The translations under genes and the position numbers were made by a program. Under the pieces are notes generated by a model. That model was given only the letters and a program-made list of their open reading frames with translations. It was not told the DNA's origin and searched no databases. Source: Ursus arctos (taxonomy: Eukaryota > Chordata > Mammalia > Carnivora > Ursidae). Taken from it: DNA of 64,000 nt. Shown piece after piece: positions 51,580-64,000 of this stretch (the first letter of the stretch is position 1; the number at the start of each line of letters is the position of its first letter). Location of the stretch: contig NW_026622808.1 of the NCBI RefSeq assembly GCF_023065955.2, positions 44,838,475 through 44,902,474 of the forward strand. Direction: 5' to 3'.

Positions 51580-51735
51580 GGGGAAACTACTGACCTAGAG
51601 AGAGAAGAACAGAGACCTGGTGTTTAGTCCTGCCACATACTACAGGTGTGAACCTGGACAAACTGCTTCTCTCCGACGGGTCTTCATTTCTCCATTTGCA
51701 AAAATAACTAATATTAGGAAAATTTCTAAAACAAG
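51580..51735 (+). repeat. MIR fragment
   Basis: GACCTGGTGTTTAGTCCTGC, ACCTGGACAAACTGCTTCTC and TTCATTTCTCCATTTGC are diverged sense MIR. Confidence 0.55.
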
Positions 51736-51989
51736 GTGATTCTGACACCTTGCCACACTGAGAATTGGTTTCTATTACACTGGAGTGTCAGGAACTCCCT
51801 AGATCTAATGTTTGGAGCTGAGTGCCACATTTCAGGTCAGGTGAGGGGAAAGAGGCAGACGATGGTTCTGACATTCCACTCAGCTCCGCCCAACACACAT
51901 ACACCGAGGCCTACAACCCGCCAGGGCCTGGGAACAAGCATAGAGATAAATGACATGCAGTAACTGCCCTCGGGAGCAAGTCTAGAACG

Positions 51990-52275
51990 CTCTGTCCAGG
52001 GCAGCAGCCACCAGCCACATGTAGATGTTGAGCATTGAAATGCGCTGTAAGTGTAATCGGTAAGTCAGACTTTAGAGACTTAGTAGAAAAAGGTATAGCA
52101 TATCTCAATAATCTGTTTAGATTGATCACATGTTGAAATATTTCTGATACACTGGGTTAAATAGAATTTCATGAAAATGATTTTGTATGTTTCTTTTCAC
52201 CCTTTTAACGCGGCTACCAGAAAGATTCGATTATCATTATGGCTCACATGACATTTCTTTTGGACAGCTCTGGTC
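51990..52275 (-). mobile_element. hAT-type MITE remnant (inverted relative to 35.9 kb)
   Basis: CTCTGTCCAGGGCAGCAGCC at the left and TGACATTTCTTTTGGACAGCTC at the right are inverted ends. The interior (CCAGCCACATGTAGATGTTGAGC, GATACACTGGGTTAAATAGA) matches the same MITE group. Confidence 0.6.
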
Positions 52276-52409
52276 TCGAAGGAAATTTAGACAGATCAAC
52301 CGTGTTTTAGTGTGAGGGTTATGGTAAGTTTACATTCAGGGAAGTAGAGAGACACAAAGGAGGGACCCATTGCCCAATCTGGGGGTTTGGAAAAGGTCCT
52401 ACAGAATAC

Positions 52410-52580
52410 ACTGCCTGAAAAACACTACGGAAAGGCAGCGTGCATCATGCTGAGGGACCAGACTGGCTGTGTGACCTTGAGCAAGCTACTGACCTTTGCG
52501 AGCCTCAGTTTCCTTCCTTATCTATTCCTATATCGATACGCAGGAACCCACCTCTGAGGGCTGGTGTATGAGTTAGTGAG
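52410..52580 (+). repeat. MIR SINE
   Basis: GGCTGTGTGACCTTGAGCAA and CGAGCCTCAGTTTCCTTCCT are clear sense MIR core. Confidence 0.8.
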
Positions 52581-53369
52581 TCAAATCCCGTGCATCCCAG
52601 GGAGGAATGGCTAGCTAGCATGCAGAATCCTAGCCCCGTAATCCTTCACTACAATTGTCTTCCAGAACGCAAGCACCAAATTAAGAAATGCCTTCTTGAT
52701 ACTGCTCACTGTTCCATCCCCAGAACTAGGACAGAGCCTGGCAATAAGTATTTGCCAAAAAATACTTGCTGGGAGAACAGAGTAAGGGACTACACACAGT
52801 TTAGTATTATTAAACCATGAAAAGTGAGGTAGGAAATAGCAGGAGAGGTCGACATGAAGTGCCCGCTTTAACACCCTCTCTCACACGCCTCTTCCAGAGG
52901 CAAGAAAGGTGATAAAAGATGCCAAAAGAGAAACATCGACCCCTTGGGTTTTTAATAGGACTTAGCCCTTTACAATATGCTTTCACATATTTGCTCACAA
53001 CTCTGTGAGGCAGACAGGGCAGGTATTAAAAGGCAACATGCCGAGTTTATTAAGGGAAGAATCCAACCATAAAAACAGGAAACCAAAACATCTCTCAAAG
53101 TATCGTGAGTGTTGGTAGGAAAACCAGAGCACCTTGTTATCTTTTATTTGTAATATTTGCTAGCTCACTTTTTACCATGAACATACACTATTTCATAGTC
53201 ACGGGGAAAAGGACTGCTGGGCTTAAAAGAATGGTGGAGAAGGAAGAAGAGTTGGCTTGTCCAGATGGAGTCCCCATCTAGAATGCAGACAGGCCTGAAC
53301 TTCCTTGTGGGGGCTGGACAATATCTGGATTCCACAGCCTCCGTGGAGATGGCCTTACAAAGAGATACT

Positions 53370-53600
53370 CCAAAGTGGCAGGTCTTTCTATGGTCTTTGA
53401 AGTCAGACAGACTTTTAAATCCTTCATCTGCCACTTCTGAGCAACATGACCTTAAAACTCTTAATCTCTCCATGTGTCAATTTCCAATATGTAAAATTGA
53501 GACACAAATAGTACCTACCTCTATGGGTTTTACTAAGCATTAAATAAGATTATGCTTGGAAAGCATCTGGCACAGAGTAAACAAGGAAGGTGTCTGTCGT
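53370..53600 (+). repeat. MIR SINE
   Basis: TTTGAAGTCAGACAGACTTT, GCCACTTCTGAGCAACATGA and AGCATCTGGCACAGAGTAAAC. Confidence 0.8.
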
Positions 53601-54454
53601 TATTTGCAAGCTCACTCCTGGCTTGCAAATATACCCCTTCCTCACCAGAAAGGCAGAGCCTGGAGAGCAAGAGGCTACTGTCCCCCATGACCCAGTAGAG
53701 CAGCTCATACTAAAGCCTTCCCAAATTATTCTTGGTTATTAATTAATAAATCAGCTGGCCAAAATTACAGAAGGAATATTTACCGCTTAAGGAATTAAGA
53801 TATTACCTCTAAGCAATTTGCTTCTTAAAGAGAGAATAAATAGAGTTCATTCTTCAGCTACTTAAATTCAAGGTTACCACCTTATAGCATCCCACCACCA
53901 CCTCAAACACACAAGCTAGAAGAATATGCTCATTTCCTGGGACCTTGATGAGCAGCAAAGGGCTGGGTAACTGAGGAGAATCTCAATTCTAACTGTGAGT
54001 TTCAGGGATGTGGCAGAGACTAAGGGAAGAGGTGATTAAGGATGGGGAGAGAAAGAGGTAAAAATCAAATTCAAAGAAGCAGGGAATGTTCTGAGGCTGG
54101 AGCTCAAGGCTAGATGGAGGGCCGGCCACCAGACAAGCAGACACAAGTGGGAAAGGTCAGGTACAAGCCATAGGAAGTGAGACTGGGAATCAGAAACTAG
54201 GGAGGAAATCAGGCAGTAAGAAGCTGAGGACACAGGCTTAGCAGACATTCATCCAACAAATATATGTGAAGCCCCTACAATGGACCAGGCATTATTCTAA
54301 ATACCACAGGTTCCACAGAACCCAAGACAGAGAGGAAAAAAAAAAAAAAGAAAGAAAGAAATCTCTATCTTCATGAGGCTTATTTCTTCCACATGGATTC
54401 AAATTCAAGCTCTGCCACCACTCACTAGGAGCGTGCCCTACCATCCTCTCTTCA

Positions 54455-55125
54455 CCTATAAAGTGTACGATAATGGAGATACATACTGTTCCTGAACTGG
54501 AAAAGTCAACATAGCAAAGATATCAATTCCCCTCAAATTTCTCTTAAGGCTTACAGTAAGTCCCATAGAGACCCAGAAAGGAAAAGGGCCTAGAAGAGCC
54601 AAAATTATTTTGAAAAAGAAGGAAGTGGGGAGCTCACTGTCCCCCATGTTACAGTTTACTCTGTGGCTATGGGAATCAAAACAGTGTGTTGCTGACAGAG
54701 GGTGAGATGCACAGATCAATAGAACAGAATAGGGAAACCAGAGACTGACCCACAAAAAGATGCCCAACTGATTTCTGACAAAGATGCAGAATGATTCGGC
54801 GAAGGAAGGATAGTATTTTCCACAACTGATGCAGAAGCAATTGGTCATCCACATTAAAAAAAAAAACATGAACCTCCGCCTAAGTCTCATACCTGGTACA
54901 AAAAAGAAACTCAAAATGGATCATGGATTTAAATGTAGGCCATAAAATTATAAAACTTTTCATTTTATGTAGGCTGAATCTTCCATAAGAGGAAAAATTG
55001 GTAAATCAGACTTCATAAAAAATTAGAAACTATTCCTCCACAAAAGAGCTCAATTGAAAGGATTAAAAAAAACCAACAATTGACAGACTGGGAGAAAATA
55101 TTTGCGAAGAAAAGTCTGATTCCTT
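54455..55125 (+). mobile_element. L1 ORF2-region fragment
   Basis: GCTATGGGAATCAAAACAGTG, GATCAATAGAACAGAATAGGG, GACCCACAAAAAGATGCCCA and GACAGACTGGGAGAAAATAT are conserved L1 ORF2 sequences. The frame is broken many times. Confidence 0.88.
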
Positions 55126-55171
55126 TCCAGGGGCTGTAAATCCTGCGTGGGTCAGTCTCACCTCCTTTCCT

Positions 55172-55374
55172 TTTTTTTTTTTTTTTTTTAAGATTTTATT
55201 TGTTTATGTGACAGAGAGACAGCCAGAGAGAGAGGGAACACAGCAGGGGAGTGGGAGAGGAAGAAGCAGGCTCCCAGTGTAGTAGCCCGATGTGGGACTC
55301 GATCCCAGAACACCGGGATTACATCCTGAGCCGAAGGCAGACGCTTAACGACTGCGCTACCCAGGCGCCCCTCG
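55172..55374 (-). mobile_element. Young SINEC SINE (antisense), bear/seal-like subtype
   Basis: AGATTTTATTTGTTTATGTG, GACAGCCAGAGAGAGAGGG, GAAGGCAGACGCTTAACGAC, ending TGCGCTACCCAGGCGCCCC. The perfect duplication CCTCCTTTCCT is at 55161-55171 and 55375-55385. Confidence 0.95.
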
Positions 55375-55429
55375 CCTCCTTTCCTAATCAAACACCCTTC
55401 TAGGTTCCCACCACAGCTGTCTCCTCCCA

Positions 55430-55920
55430 GTTCCCACAACATGCCAGACTCCTTCTGCTGAGCCTTCACGTTGTCTGCTCCCTGAGCCTGGGATTCGGCA
55501 CAGCCCTAATCCCAGCCTGACTCTCCCCCACAAGGCTTTTACAGGGCAGGATCCTTCTCATCCATTAGGTCTTAGCGTAAATGTTCGTCTACTCAGAGAC
55601 CTCCAAGGCCAGCCATCTAAGTAGTTTTCCTCCCAGGTGTATTTCTTTTATTTTTTCTGTCTCTGTGCCTTCTTTGCTTCATACATCGCAAGTTGTAAAT
55701 ATGTACAATATATACGCATACGGACCAATAATAATCAAATATATATATAAACAAATATATATACATTCTCCTCTTGATTATTGCTTATTTCTCTCTAGAC
55801 TGTAAAGTATATTGCAAGAGGGCAGAGGCCACAGCTGGTTGTGTCACCTCTGGGTGCTGAGTGCTTAGGGAAATGTCAGAAGGATAGTAAGTGCTCAATA
55901 CAAAAGTTCTGTTATTCTGT
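55430..55920 (+). repeat. L2 fragment with AT-rich insert
   Basis: CTAAATGTTCGTCTACTCAG-type block near 55575, GACTGTAAAGTATATTGCAAGAGGGC near 55798 and GGATAGTAAGTGCTCAATAC near 55883 fit L2. AT-rich sequence at 55700-55770 breaks it. Confidence 0.55.
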
Positions 55921-56449
55921 CTGATCATCATTCTTTGTATCCACGATCGTTGCACATCACCCGGGCTAAAAGCTGTAAGATTTTATTTTTCTTTCCTTTT
56001 CTTCTTCTTCATTCATTAAACGGCATATACAAGCACCTACTGTGTAGCAGGAATTTGTGCCGCTGGGAATACCGTGAGAAAGAAAGGCAGGATCCCTGGT
56101 CTCATGGAACTTGCATTTTAGTTGAGAAGAAAGACCATTACAAATGCAATAACTGTAATATGTGAGAAGTTCTACAATACAGGATGTGCTAGGGCCTAAG
56201 AGGACAGAGAACAAATGAGTTTTCTCCACTGTACCTTGTGCAATTCTCAGTGTTCACTGGGTGCTATCCAGGGGAAAGGAATGAGTTAGCACCACCCTTT
56301 CGAGGAGTTTAAACCAGAGAAAGCAGCTGGGAAATCACTACGTCTGAGGCTGAGTCAAAGGGGGTCCCTTACCCATCATGATATCAAAGAGCTTGCTTTG
56401 GATGCCATCCTCCTTCATCCCACTGACATGAGGTGATGCTTTGATTGAC

Positions 56450-56550
56450 ACAGAACATAAATTCCACAAGAGCAGGACTTTGTCTTATTCAATGTGGCAC
56501 CCTCAATGCCAGAGACTGAACCTAGCGCATAGTAGATACCGCTTGAATAT
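56450..56550 (+). repeat. L2 3' end
   Basis: AATTCCACAAGAGCAGGACTTTGTC and CCTAGCGCATAGTAGATACC match the L2 3' region. Confidence 0.65.
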
Positions 56551-56645
56551 TTTACAGGTCAGACAACCAACGTTGAGAGAGGTGAGGTGTTTCCCAAGGT
56601 CACATGACAAACAGGTGAGAAATCTCATCCTAATTCTACTAATTT
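56551..56645 (-). repeat. MIR fragment (antisense)
   Basis: TTTTACAGGTCAGACAACCAA and CCCAAGGTCACATGACAAAC fit reverse MIR. Confidence 0.55.
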
Positions 56646-56804
56646 TTATTGCTCCTGAAGAAACTTTGGTTTCCTTTATTTAAAGATCTAGGCCCAGATA
56701 TCCCTACCTCCCACTCCCAGAGAGAGGGCAAAGAATTCAAGGACAGGGCCACACTGACATACATCTTCCAACCCTGTGTCCCCTGGTTCCCTTGGAAAAC
56801 ATAA

Positions 56805-58050
<1,246 letters not shown>

Positions 58051-58616
58051 AGGCATACTCCCCAACCTTTAGTCACTTGAATACCACCTTCAGAATTTTT
58101 CCCATATCTGCCTACAGCCTGTATGATAATTTACTTAGAACTTTTTTCTTTAACTCTCTACTTAAATAAATTTATAGGAATACTTTAGCACTATTGTAAA
58201 TGTTAATTCAGTGGGTAGAAGTGGAAGGTAGTAAAAGAATAGATGACTTTTAATTTGTATTTAATATTTATTCCTGAATCACCTAAAACTGTATTACATT
58301 CTACAAGCATACTTTGGGAAATGCTGGCCTAGGGGAAATTTGTAAAAAGAAAAGAAGGGCTCATGCAGTCTAGACCACCAATATTTATTGGTAGGCAGAG
58401 TAAGAGAAAACTTAAAAGAAAGCAGTCTCTAAGATGCTATGTATGCCCTGAGATATTAAAAATATATGTATTATCATTCCATTAAAATATAAATGTATGG
58501 GCTTTTGTATATGACAGTTATATCAAAAATGTCATCCACTGGGGGAAGCTGGGTCAAAGAGACAACTTCCTGTGAATCTTTGATTATTTCAAAAGACTGT
58601 GAGAAATCAACCTTGG

Positions 58617-58824
58617 GGGGTGCCTGGGTGGCACAGCGGTTAAGCATCTGCCTTCGGCTCAGGGCGTGATCCCGGCGTTATGGGATCGAGCCCCACATCA
58701 GGCTCCTCCGCTATGAGCCTGCTTCTTCCTCTCCCACTCCCCCTCCTTGTAGTCCCTCTCTCGCTGGCTGTCTCTATCTCTGTCAAATAAATAAATAAAA
58801 TCTTTAAAAAAAATAAAAAGAAAA
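58617..58824 (+). mobile_element. Young SINEC SINE, bear/seal-like subtype
   Basis: TGCCTGGGTGGCACAGCGGT head, GGCGTGATCCCGGCGTTATGG body, CTCGCTGGCTGTCTCTATCTCTGTC and AAATAAATAAATAAAATC tail. The 15-base duplication AGAAATCAACCTTGG is perfect at 58602-58616 and 58825-58839, so the insertion is recent. Confidence 0.97.
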
Positions 58825-58879
58825 AGAAATCAACCTTGGTTTTGGATCTACGAGTAAGTGATTTTCTAAAAACCCAATT

Positions 58880-59010
58880 TCATTGAAACAGAGACTAGAA
58901 TGGTGGTTGCCAGGGGCTGGGGGGGGAGGGGGGAAGTGAAGTGATATAGGTCAAAGGGCACACGTGATCAATTACAAGAAGAATAAGTATCATTTGTATT
59001 ATTCCTTGAA
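58880..59010 (+). repeat. L1 3'-UTR fragment
   Basis: GAGACTAGAATGGTGGTTGCCAGGGGCTGG is the typical start of an L1 3' UTR in sense orientation, followed by a G-rich run. Confidence 0.7.
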
Positions 59011-59258
59011 TTTTTTTTTTTAAAGAAAGGCTTTTCAGCCAGAATTATCACGCAGAATTTGACAAGTGGTAAAACGTTCTAAGGAGTCTTTAAGGAAGGC
59101 GTGGCTGAGTAAATCCTATAACATTTGCCTACATCAGAGGCCTAAAGAAATGACAAATTCCAGAGAGAAAAAAGGCCTCCTAACTGGCGGCTGGGCAAAT
59201 CCTCAGAGAGTTTTAACAAGCATGAAAATGAGCACCTAGCAGAGGGGTCATTCTGATG

Positions 59259-59705
59259 TACAGCCGTCCCCCCTGAAGTGTGTGGTTAGTTCCCGCCCGT
59301 GGATGCCTGAACCCGTGACAGAACGGAACCTTCTACAGACTGCTCTTCCCTATGCACCGGGCCTATGATAAAGTTTCATTTATAAATTAGGCACAGTAAG
59401 AGAGTCACAATACAATAATGCAACAGAACAGCTCTAACAATATGCTCTAGTAAAATACATGTGAATGTGGTCTTTCAAAATACCCTGCTGCACGGTACTC
59501 ACCCTTCTTGTGACCACGTGGGATGACAAAACGCCACGTGACTGAGACGAAGGGAGGTGAGCGACGTGAGCCCTCTGACCTCAAGCGAGGCTTCCATTGT
59601 CCTCCTGACGATTGGTCAGAGGCAGAATGGTCGCTCAGGGTTTGCAGTTAACGCGGGGACCTGAAACTCCGCGAGATCTCCGATAAGGGGAGGGGCGCTG
59701 CTGTA
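59259..59705. mobile_element. Tigger-type (TcMar) non-autonomous DNA transposon
   Basis: The left end is TACAGCCGTCCCCCCTGAAG and the right end GGGGAGGGGCGCTGCTGTA, an imperfect inverted pair flanked by TA. Internal blocks GTGTGGTTAGTTCCCGCCCG, ATTTATAAATTAGGCACAGT and CCTGAAACTCCGCGAGATC match a Tigger-related mammalian element. Confidence 0.8.
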
Positions 59706-60281
59706 ATTCATCACCCTGTCTGAGAACAGCCGAGGGAAACGTTAAAGCCAAATCCTTCGGAGAGACACCCTCAACGTCGGGTCCCTCAGGGCAGGCTACA
59801 CTCGAGAAAGGTAGCCAATTCCTGGATTTCCCGGCCTCCTACGCAGTCCTGCCCTCTGCTCCACATGAGAGGCACCGGAAAGCAGAAACATTTCAGGGGA
59901 CCACAGGGGACTCGGGCATTCTCGGTATTAATAGCAGCAAGCTAGCTTTACCTCACAGGGCAAACGTGCAGAGCAGTGTCAGAATGTTGCCTTCGACCCA
60001 GCACGCAGCTCGGTGAGATTCCGTAAGGCAGGCAGGGGGCCCCCGACTCCGTGGCTAAAGATGACAGCCCCGTGGTTCCTAACTGGGCTTTCTCCGGCAT
60101 CCCCATGTGAAGTTCTCTGGTAAATGGAGGGGGATCTTTTGGCTGAGGCCTGGGTTCTGAGGGGAACATGTCCTTTCTTATAAGCCTAACATAATTTGGG
60201 GGGGATCTGGACCGTCTATAGACAGTCAGATATAATAAAACTGGGCATTTAAATGCACTGTTAAGAAGATACAAAAAGAAG

Positions 60282-60515
60282 GGGCTCCTGGGTGGCTCAG
60301 TTAGTTAAGCTTGGGCTCTTGAATTTGGCTCAGGTCCTGATCTCACAGCTTGTGAGATAAAGCCCCTCTAGGGGCTCCCTGATCAGCCGGAGTCTGCTTG
60401 GATATTTTCGCCCTCTGCCCCTCCCCCACTCATGGGGGTGGGGTGTCTATGCACGCGCGTCCTCGCGCTCTCTCTGTCTCTCTCTCTCTCAAATAAATAA
60501 ATATATCTTTTTTAA
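60282..60515 (+). mobile_element. SINEC SINE with expanded tail
   Basis: GGGCTCCTGGGTGGCTCAGT head, CTCATGGGGGTGGGGTGTCT and CACGCGCGTCCTCGCGC inserts before a CTCTCT run and AAATAAATAAATATATC. Confidence 0.92.
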
Positions 60516-60639
60516 AAAAGGAAAGAAAGAAAAAAAAGAAAAAGAACATACAAAACAAGATGGCTGGTCAGGCCCCAAGAAGTCTGGACCTGGGTCAGCT
60601 CAGGTGCTCCTCCAATATGCAGGAAAAAAGAGAGATCTG

Positions 60640-60830
60640 GAACACCGGAGTGGCTCAGACCGTTAAGCCTCCAACTGTGGCTCAGGTCGTGATCTCAGGA
60701 AACTGGGATCGAGCCCTGTGGTGGGTCCACGCTCAGTGGGGCGTCTGCTTGAAGATTCTCTCCCTCTCCCCCTGCTCCTGCTTGCTCTCTCTCCCTCCCT
60801 CAGTCCCTCAAATAAATTTAAAAGAGAAAA
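60640..60830 (+). mobile_element. SINEC SINE
   Basis: GGAACACCGGAGTGGCTCAG head (mutated), GTTAAGCCTCCAACTGTGGC body, CTCTCTCCCTCCCTCAG run and CAAATAAATTTAAAAG tail. Confidence 0.9.
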
Positions 60831-61494
60831 AGGAGACATCTACAGCCATGTCTGGCTGTAGTGTGCCATTCCACCAGTAATCCTGTCTCTGCCTTGGATC
60901 TGACCCTTTCAACATAGCACTGAACTGTCTTGAAATGAGGCAGGGGAAGCTCCTTTCACCCTCACTGTTAGGTGTGACCTCCTGAGAGAAACAAGAGCTT
61001 AGAAAAACAAGAATGGTCTAGGCTGTAAGAGGAATGTATCATCATTCCTAAAGGGCCTTAGTCATTGCTGTGATGGCTTTTTACAGCTAGCACATGGGTG
61101 AGCATTTGGGGTTGAACTAAATGGAAACATAGCTCAGAATAACAGAGAATCGAATGACCTTAATGTTTTTAATGCCACTCGGGAAAATAGGCTCACAAGC
61201 TGTGGTTGGAAACTAAAAAGCCTCTCCGTGTATGTACTACTCCTATGTTTTCTTTCAATCTGTTTATGAGGGCTGTGGACTTGGGGGTGATTTATGATCA
61301 AACTAAATGCTGAACAGTTTTCCAAAGCGCAGACTTTATATTAGTGTTTTTTATTTCATATTTCTGGACAATTTTATTGTTCAGTGCAACATAGAATGAA
61401 TACTTCCCATAACAGAGATTATATTTTTAAAAAGCAAAGAGATTATATTTTGAAATTCTGAAAATGTAATGTATCTGAGTTTCTAGAGAGGCAG

Positions 61495-61740
61495 ATAGCT
61501 TAGCAGTTGAGTGTGGGCTCCAGGGTCAGAAAGCCAAGACTATGAATTCTGGCTCCATACCAATAGCTGCCTAGGTGGGGGCAAGTTACTTAACTCTCAC
61601 TGAATCTCTGGCGCTCATCCATAAAGTGGGGAAAATAATAGAATATCCAATAAGGTCACCATGGAAATTCAGTGAAATAACCCATGAAAAGATTTAACAC
61701 AGCCCTCAACTAGTAGCACTAGTAGCAACTTAACATGATA
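61495..61740 (+). repeat. MIR SINE
   Basis: GTGTGGGCTCCAGGGTCAGA, GGGGCAAGTTACTTAACTCT, TCCATAAAGTGGGGAAAATA and GCCCTCAACTAGTAGC. It ends about 120 bases before the last SNTN exon. Confidence 0.85.
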
Positions 61741-61812
61741 TTGTTAATAGCATGTCATAAAATGTTACAGCAACATGTTAATAACATGTTTCTTATTGCT
61801 TGTTATCTGTAA

Positions 61813-62811
<999 letters not shown>

Positions 62812-62959
62812 CACGACTTAAAACCAAAACACCCCAATATCCTTGCAATGTCTGTCAACTTTTGTAGCCAATCAATAACTTTCTGAGAATATCTTCTAGA
62901 AGTGGGTATGTTCAAGGACCCACATCTCCTATGTCCATGCCCGTGTTCCTGAGTTTAAA

Positions 62960-62960
<1 letters not shown>

Positions 62961-62993
<33 letters not shown>
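62961..62993. repeat. (CA)n microsatellite
   Basis: About 16 uninterrupted CA units. Confidence 0.97.
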
Positions 62994-62997
<4 letters not shown>

Positions 62998-63324
62998 ATG
63001 CCTGAGCCTTTGAGACAGACTTTCACAAAGTCTTTTACTCATTGTAAAATTACTGTAACTTCCAAAATCCCTCCCCCTTATCTTGCCTTTTCTTCCTAGC
63101 TCAACACTATAAGCCTCACGTACATATGCAAAGAAACCCTTTCAGGAGGGAGCTCTTCACTCCTGGTCTCACCCTGCAGTGTTTCCAATCCACCAAGACC
63201 CGATTCCTTGGCCCTTTCCACTTTCCAAACCTCAGACATTCTAAGCGTGAGAGTTTCCATACCATGTAAGAAAAAGCTCCAAACTTTACCCTCGATCACC
63301 ATTTTAACAGGAAGTACAGGTGTT

Positions 63325-63495
63325 CAACGGGGCTCATTCTAAGTGCCAGGCACCCTTTTAGGGGCTTTACAAATATTAACTCATTTAACCCCCATAACAA
63401 CACTCTGAGGTAGGTATTAGTATTATCATCTTACAGATGAGGAAACTGCAAGACAGGTTTTGATTTTTCCAACGTCACGTAACTGGCAGGTTTGA
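63325..63495 (-). repeat. MIR SINE (antisense)
   Basis: TCTAAGTGCCAGGCACCCTT, TATTAACTCATTTAACCCCC and CATCTTACAGATGAGGAAAC are well kept reverse MIR. Confidence 0.9.
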
Positions 63496-64000
63496 GAGTT
63501 TTCCTCCCTCTCTGTGGGCATTGCTAATTTTGTTTTAATATTAGACTTCATCATGAGCAATAATATAATAATTCAACAGAAATAACTGTGCACATTTCAG
63601 GCACGGTGCAAGAAAGAGGCACCAGCTGGGTCCTGGGGAACCATTTGGCATCCCTCAAATAGAACTCTGTGGGCTGCTCTCCCTCAAAGCCCTTTGTATC
63701 CTAGTCACAAGTAGCTGAATATGGCAGCCTTGGTGACCAATGAAAAGGTCAAATTCACACCTTTCAGAGAAGGGAAAAAGAGGTGCTGGCCAATGGTGTG
63801 ATGAGGAATCTTGGAGCCATTCCAACCCTCTGGGATCCAAGTAAGAATTTTTGAAAATCCATCCCAGATGGGAAGTCACGCTCCTCTGGGGAAGATATCA
63901 ATTATAGAATCTATTTTAGCTTGATGCAAAGAATGAACACAGAGCCAAAGCACGTGAAGCACTAGTGACAGATAAATACATGAGCATGGTGCTAAGACAC

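Noticed and set aside
54456..54914. 152-codon minus-strand open frame
   Set aside because: It is antisense to an L1 ORF2-region fragment and has no features of a real protein beyond hydrophobic runs.

Overview
This window is nuclear DNA from a carnivoran mammal. The strongest evidence is more than a dozen copies of the carnivore tRNA-Lys-derived SINE (SINEC family), which begin with the GGGGCxCCTGGGTGGCTCAG-type head and end in a pyrimidine run, AAATAAATAAATCTTT and poly-A. Two copies (55172-55374 and 58617-58824) have a head variant with GGCACAGCGGTTAAG that I associate with bear, panda and seal genomes. A caniform (arctoid) carnivore is therefore the best guess. The rest is typical of a gene-poor mammalian region: MIR, L2, L1, DNA-transposon remnants and microsatellites.

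Only two genes are supported, both on the plus strand and in the order known from mammalian 3p14-type synteny (SYNPR, then SNTN). Bases 1-17136 lie in an intron of SYNPR (synaptoporin). SYNPR's last two coding exons are at 17137-17328 and 23119-23376. They are followed by a 3' UTR of about 1.4 kb ending at an AATAAA at 24809. The upstream exons are outside the window.

From about 24.8 kb to 48.0 kb I see no gene. The interval holds ancient repeats, SINEs, L1 fragments and a hAT-type element sitting inside an L1.

The complete coding region of SNTN (sentan, a structural protein of motile-cilium tips) runs from 48028 to 62022 in four coding exons: 48028-48137, 50344-50378, 56863-57002 and 61864-62022. 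The second is a 35-bp microexon. Spliced together they give exactly 147 codons plus a stop, the length of human sentan. Every junction uses AG/GT and the reading phase closes at each one.

After SNTN, 62023-64000 contains an L1 3' end, a CA repeat and MIR sequence. I found no new gene system, CRISPR array or RNA gene. The observations worth following are details of SNTN (N-terminus, microexon, promoter, poly-A signal) and several datable nested transposon insertions.
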